DNA from: Haemonchus contortus
Lineage: Eukaryota; Nematoda; Chromadorea; Rhabditida; Trichostrongylidae
Length of the DNA stretch: 64,000 nt
Reading direction: 5' to 3'
Assembly: GCA_000469685.2 (NCBI GenBank)
Contig: LS997565.1
Coordinates: forward strand, 6,955,005 to 7,019,004
The translations under genes and the position numbers were made by a program. The notes under the pieces are model-generated. The model saw only the letters and a program-made list of their open reading frames with translations, was not told the origin of the DNA and ran no database searches. Within the stretch, counting starts at the first letter, position 1, and each line of letters starts with the position of its first letter. Below, in pieces: positions 59,101 through 64,000 of this stretch.

Positions 59101-62100
59101 AGAAGTATTGTTTTGCAGTTAAAGGAAAGTATTGTTTTGCGACTAGTTAACTACTGATGTTTGAAACAAAAATTCCTGACATCTAGTACCAACGGTGATT
59201 TTAAAGCCTATCGAGGCACTTGCAACTCTATTAATTTTTGCACACCGCACATGCAACTTTCGCTGCAGTAGCACATGCTGTCGTATGGGTGCTAATTTTA
59301 AAAAAGCCTCGACAAAGTTACAACGTGATCCATCTTTCGTTTCCACGACTTGACATATACATCTCACACAGTGATTTGGTGCTCCATCATTCTGACGATG
59401 AAGCTCAGTGGGAATGAACTGGTTCACCTCATAACGTGACTTAAATAATAGCTGCCTACGATGTAGAAGGGGAAATTTATGACAACCAGTTTCCGAATCT
59501 TCAAGAGTCTATCCGTTTGAATAAAACAAGAAATTGATAATCTAGGCATGAAGGAACACGAATGGGACATCTTTCGCGCATGCAATAAAAACACAAACAA
59601 CGAAGAGACAACGACTACATGATGAAGCAACCAGTATTCTGGAATTATCGCGACCATCTAGAATCGTTCATTCTCCTGGGCTGGGATGATTATTCGACGA
59701 AATCTCAACCAAAACGTTCCTCGTCAATGTATAATAAAAAACGGATTGGGGCTCACAGCACGGATAACAAGCAATTCGGATCTGTGCTAGACATCCACTG
59801 TTAACCGAAAGGAGCTGAGGAAGGTGCACGAACAGGCACTATACAACTGATAGTACACAAAAACCACCCATAAATACTACTAAAATGAAACCAATACGCT
59901 AAACGAATAGGAATGTCAAGAACTTAGAGCAAACGTCTTTCAAGGTACACATACCAGAGTAACTTCAAAGTGACTGAAAACACAAAGTAACGCCACAGAA
60001 GGTAACCCATGATTCGCATAAGAAAAGGAACACGCTAGGATACCACGATAGCGCTTATTAGTGGCTAATAAGCGTAACAAACATAGCTATAGCAACACAT
60101 CTAGTATTGTACAAGCTTAGAAGGTGACGCTTCAAATGACCACCCAAGAGAGCTTCAGTTCTCGAAGGCTACTACCACATCGCCCTACTCTGGGGTATCA
60201 TCAAAATGAAACTACTCAAGAGCTGCGCAATAACTTGTAATTGGTGATTCCACTGTTTTCCATGTTCCTTGAATTGTTATATACCTTATTCTTCCACAAA
60301 GAGTAAACCACGCTGAACTCACGAGCATGCACCAAGTAGCGCCCGCAACAAAAGTGTTTCAGAGAGTTCACAAGGTAACAATATCTTCACGTCTCACAGA
60401 GATCAATTTTGGTATACCAATTCTGTACCCATGAAGTTCTTTGCAAAGTCTCACTCTCAGCTGCGACATATCAATCCACGAATGATGCGCTACGGAAAAA
60501 ATCTACATAAGAATCTGAACAAGAACTTTCTACATAAAAAAGGATTTATGAAGTGATGCTAGCGACTGCTGAACTACCTGCTGTGTCATCTCATCTGAGC
60601 AACGAGTATTTGATGACACAGAAAGAAGTTTTTGCAGAAAGGTGAGCAAAATAGCCCTAGCTGTTAAGTCAATAAACCCAAACAAGTACAAACCCTTTAA
60701 TGTCCACCAAACCACAGCTGTGCAGAAGTCAGTCCAGTTTTTTTTTCAGTTTTAGACTATATTCTTGACATAAATATCTTACCCGCTACAATCAATGATT
60801 AAATTCACTCGACGAAAGTTTCTGTACCTCATAAAAAAGTGTCAAAGTAAACCGCGTGACGAGACCCAGTTGCTTTTACATGGAGTCACTCCAACTAATG
60901 GAACCTAATACCGACATGACGAGTAATGACGAGTATGTATACCAATCGATGTCCCCAGCACCCGAAGTGCCTGCAGTGCCCGGTCTCATGCACTATCGCA
61001 AATTAGGAGGAACAGGAAATTCATCAAAAGGAAAACACGAGCAGAGGGAGATTTTCAGAATTACAGCGGGATAGATTAGATACAGCATTCCAGCATTCTC
61101 ATTCACGAGCCTTCACTTGGTCCAGAACTGTGGAAGCGCTTGAGGATCCTAAAAGCTTTGCCGCTTGGCGGAACATCACCAGCAACATCAGCCGAATTAT
61201 TTGTGCAAAACCGGTAAATACAGTACTCTGAGGAACCTCAAAATCGAAAGCATCGACATAAAATTTACGGGTAAAGATCATGGGCGTGGGTCGAAATTCC
61301 AAATACGTTACATATTCAGGCATGCACGTTATTAAGAAGTAGGACCGGTTGCGAACAGTGGCTGCACAGCGTAGGAAACACCTCATACCTAGCTGCCTCA
61401 GCGAGTTATCTCACCTATTCCAACTTCTCATTCTGACCCTAGGACTATTCGATTTCGATGTTCAGAAGTTGGAATAAGCAGAATAACTTTACCACGCGAA
61501 GAAACTCCACATGACGCAATCTACGGCTTCAACTATGTTCCACTATTTGAAAACAAAAGTAAGAAGAATAACAAACTTCTCAAATCTCAAAACAAGAATC
61601 TCAAAACAGTACCAACCTTTTTTGTGGGATCTGGATAGGTGCCAGAAAAGGGATCATTGGCGGTATCGTTAAATGTGCACAGAAGTTCTGAGTTCCTCAA
61701 TCTGTATCACGTCTTCAATGTCTTTCACGCCTCACGCCTTCTCCACCTGAAAGATTTGGTTATACTATCTTGAACGAAGTAGAATCAATACTCATTCAAG
61801 CAGGTTTTCCATTATACAAAAGTCAAAGGAATAGCGATGAGGAATTATTATGGAGAAAAGCGAAAAACTGAGCAGAAACCACGAACGCAACCTACCGGTC
61901 TATGGGTGGTATTAAAAGCGCGCCGCAGACAAGGGGGTGGGGTTCCACAATGATGACGCTCAGTTTTTCTTGCGCAAGCAATTGAACGTCGTAAGGTTTA
62001 TGAAGATAACGTGAATCAGATGAGATGTTTGAAAGGTAATTTATTCCATAAATTAATTAGGAATATACCAGAAGGCTTTCAAGTCCTTGCCATAACCGGA

Positions 62101-62886
62101 TTTCGAAGAATCGATCAACTTCCAACTAGCACGACACAAAATTTAAAAATTTATATTTTCAAAGAAAGGTGGACGACCAGAAATTCCAGAAATTATGGGA
62201 CTCCCTCGATCAAGGTTGAAAGAGTCTCAGGAATACATCTAGAATGGCCTCGCAACCCGAAAAGAGGACATCCCAGCGAAACCTCTCGAAGTTATTCGAA
62301 AGTGAATAGGTAAAAGTTATGAAGGAGTTACAAATAGTTAAATATAGCAAGTTAACGAGCCAACTAAGCTAGAGAACGTCTCGAAACTACGGCTAGCGCT
62401 TTATTTCGGCGGAAAAATAGTGGTTCCATAGCATTCCCACAAGGGCCTTCTTTCCACAAAAAAAGGCTTCTCGGACCATGTTCCCTGTTGCGTAGACAGA
62501 AACTGGACTTCCCATTACTCGATGAAATAAGTTTTTTAAAAACTGCGAGTACTTTGAGGTCTAAATCAAAGACTCCGGAACGTAATAGGGACCACTGGCT
62601 TCATAGGGCCTTTGTGAAGATGATTTGGACCTAACTAAAGGCTTCACAGCAAAGGGAACCCACCTGTACTGCTCGAAGAGGCCGAGCCGCCGGCTACGAC
62701 GAGGTTCCAGGGGTGCACGCAGTTTAGCCAACGGCCAACGATCGATAGTGGGCGTGGAGGCTGGCTGCCGCTGACGCCGCGTCCGAGTTCCGGGCGGCTT
62801 CTGTGGAATTTCCTGGTCATTTCTTTTTCTTTTCGCATATCGATTAGATTTTATGATTTTTACAGTTATTGCGTATACCAGTTGAT
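47151..62886 (-). CDS. unc-33: UNC-33/CRMP homologue: dihydropyrimidinase-like pseudoenzyme with N-terminal extension
   Basis: CRMP proteins (C. elegans UNC-33) act on microtubules in axon growth and polarity and do not hydrolyse pyrimidines. Exons read: about 62886-62664 (5' limit uncertain), 58799-58690, 58611-58538, 58047-57937, 57878-57687, 57585-57471, 57411-57230, 55413-55175, 51753-51585, 51335-51234, 51156-51046, 50136-49996, 49893-49822, 48547-48348, 48281-48194, 48097-47963, 47866-47735, 47500-47372, 47309-47151. All phases agree. An internal ATG at 55260 gives a 507-residue form starting at the usual family start. The metal-ligand positions read Y59 (H lost, in GIDVYTH), H61 kept, I145, L171, S227 and G303. 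Family blocks kept include RSRPEE-type [20 protein letters not shown] and [15 protein letters not shown]. The extension is rich in Ser, Pro and acidic residues. The true N-terminal ATG is not found. At the end, a GTAAGT at 47164 could lead to one more exon; otherwise TAG at 47151 ends it. UNC-33 identity rests on the lost ligands and the extension. Confidence 0.85.
51754..55174. other. Large intron of the UNC-33-like gene
   Basis: This 3.4-kb intron follows the exon with the internal start codon. No gene, SINE or transposon was recognised inside it. Confidence 0.5.
55257..55260 (-). promoter_or_regulatory. Internal start codon for a short UNC-33-like form
   Basis: The ATG at 55260-55258 opens the sequence [11 protein letters not shown], which aligns with the first residues of the neighbouring dihydropyrimidinase (MVLLIKNGTVV). 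An alternative promoter or trans-splice upstream of this exon would give a form of normal family length. Inference. Confidence 0.45.
55905..56260. repeat. Diverged tandem duplication, about 186-bp period
   Basis: Segments near 55911 and 56097 share the order 'aataataaa', 'cgactagtctggcg' or 'tgactagcctagcg', 'gtaaaaact', and later 'cttttatac..ggcg'. Two units are visible with many substitutions. It lies in an intron of the UNC-33-like gene. Confidence 0.6.
56472..56705 (-). repeat. tRNA-derived SINE copy
   Basis: In minus orientation it starts at the tail (aaggataataaaag), passes 'ggcgttaatcaatcctgtc', 'tgtacaagtcagtg' and 'ctcccagacgactctggtac', and ends near a degenerate B-box side 'acccaggattcaaagg'. 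It lies in an intron of the UNC-33-like gene. Confidence 0.8.
58800..62663. other. Large intron of the UNC-33-like gene
   Basis: This 3.9-kb stretch has two frames that cannot be placed: 72 codons on the plus strand at 60856-61074 and 95 codons on the minus strand at 61099-61386. Neither has a recognised domain. No known repeat was seen. Confidence 0.45.
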
Positions 62887-64000
62887 GTTAGGAACGCTCG
62901 TACACCCATTTCGCCCGTTCCCAATTGGCGATGACTCATAACGGTCAGCTTGAATTTGAAGTCATATCGATTGCTGGAATCGTAGGGTGTTGCGCCATCA
63001 GTGGACATCGTTAGCGTTAATCATCATTGCCTTTTAAGGCAGTCTTGTGTTGTGAAATACTCTTTCTGAAGCTTTATCCGGCCCTGTTTCCTACCCTCAA
63101 TCCTAATAGAAGTTTGGTAAAAGATCCGCATTCCCACTGGTTTAAGAGATCTGGTCTAACCTTTAACATAGCCGTTTTTGACTTTTTTTCTACTTTTTTG
63201 AATTTGAAAATACGACAATTCGTTGAAGCGTATTTTGATCTACCTTTCTCTTTTCGTTTTCTTTAAAATTTGTTCAATTGTTGCATCTAATGCTCATTTT
63301 TGTAGAGGAGACAACTGTGATTTCTCTAGTAACTGATCACCTTCACTTATTTTTTCTGGTGTTTGGGTTAACTTGTTAAAGAGAATTTCCCAGTAACCCT
63401 CCCGACTTTTCAATTTATTTAATGTTTTAATTGTGATTGTTAAATCGTGCCATTGAAACTTATGCTGGTTCACCTGAACAATAGGAATGTTGGTGGCTTA
63501 GGCTAGCTACTGCAATATACAATGACGGCATATTCGTATAGCAACTGGTATATATGTTTCTGTTTGTTTCCTGATGGTAAATTATATCAATAAATGTGAA
63601 CCATTCCGCTACTCTCAGGGATTACCCAGGTTGAGATGTCTCAAACAAACGTCATATCCCGGAACTTCTCACCGTTCAAAGGCTCTCTACTTGATTCCAG
63701 TAGATCTAGTGCTTTCAACAATTCTATGCCAGTCGAAATAAAGGGAGTAACAGCACCGCTCTTGGCTCTTAAGATATTTTCATTATCGCCAATGTATAGG
63801 CGTTAGCGGAAACAAGTGAATCATCGTCTAGATCTCTATCCCGTGGAATCGAGTCGCCGCCATCGTCGCCTGGAATGCTTTTTTCCTGCTTTGTTTTTCT
63901 TTTTGATGGCATCTTGTTGATATCAATTTAATCCCAAGCGCTATCATTTCTCGGGCTATTGATTCTATGCTCGTTCCTTCTTCTACGAATTCCTGAGGAT
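62887..64000. other. Upstream of UNC-33-like exons, nothing recognised
   Basis: The missing first exon of the long UNC-33-like form may lie here or beyond the window. A minus-strand ATG at 63913 opens a short lysine-rich frame that stops after about 25 codons without a clear donor. Confidence 0.4.

Noticed and set aside
60856..61074. 72-codon plus-strand frame with exon-like composition
   Set aside because: No domain, no supporting splice partner and it is antisense within an intron.
61099..61386. 95-codon minus-strand frame within the UNC-33-like gene
   Set aside because: No family recognised, and no phase-compatible link with the neighbouring exons.
63814..63913. Minus-strand ATG with lysine-rich start as first exon of the long UNC-33-like form
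   Set aside because: The frame from the ATG stops after about 25 codons with no donor site; the longer acidic frame is not in phase with the ATG.

Overview
This window is nuclear DNA from a nematode, most likely a strongylid of the hookworm type (inference). The grounds are many small exons split by introns with TTTCAG-like acceptors, acceptor-like sites a few bases upstream of start codons (as in spliced-leader trans-splicing), and a mariner transposon of the cecropia/Hsmar1-like kind reported from hookworms. I recall that the C. elegans RRP1 homologue lies beside a dihydropyrimidinase gene, and the same pair sits side by side here. All gene models below were spliced by eye from the sequence. 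Exon phases agree across every junction given.

Layout. From 1 to 24 kb there is no recognisable host gene. This part holds a nearly intact mariner (436-1691), several decayed copies of one tRNA-derived SINE, a lone transposon end (10.29 kb) and a decayed CR1/jockey-type LINE (21.8-24.2 kb). From 24.2 to 32 kb there is a compact housekeeping cluster: the RNA polymerase III subunit RPC4 (minus), then RRP1/NOP52 and ENY2/SUS1 (plus), the last two spaced like a trans-spliced operon. From 32.3 to 39.7 kb on the minus strand lies a complete 14-exon dihydropyrimidinase gene whose six metal ligands are all present. From 39.7 to 47.1 kb there is a transposon-rich spacer with a dead Tc1/mariner-type element and a nested inverted-repeat structure (44.9-46.7 kb). 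From 47.15 to about 62.9 kb on the minus strand lies a second dihydropyrimidinase-family gene. It has lost five of the six metal ligands and carries a long spliced N-terminal extension, so I call it the UNC-33/CRMP homologue.

How the genes relate. RPC4, RRP1 and ENY2 serve basic RNA synthesis, rRNA maturation and transcription/export. The two amidohydrolase-fold genes stand head-to-tail on one strand. One looks like a working pyrimidine-catabolic enzyme, the other like a cytoskeletal/axonal pseudoenzyme derived from the same fold. The most interesting non-genic object is the pair of abutting inverted transposons, one of which contains a second palindromic element with an exact 8-bp target duplication and repeated GGCGCC motifs.
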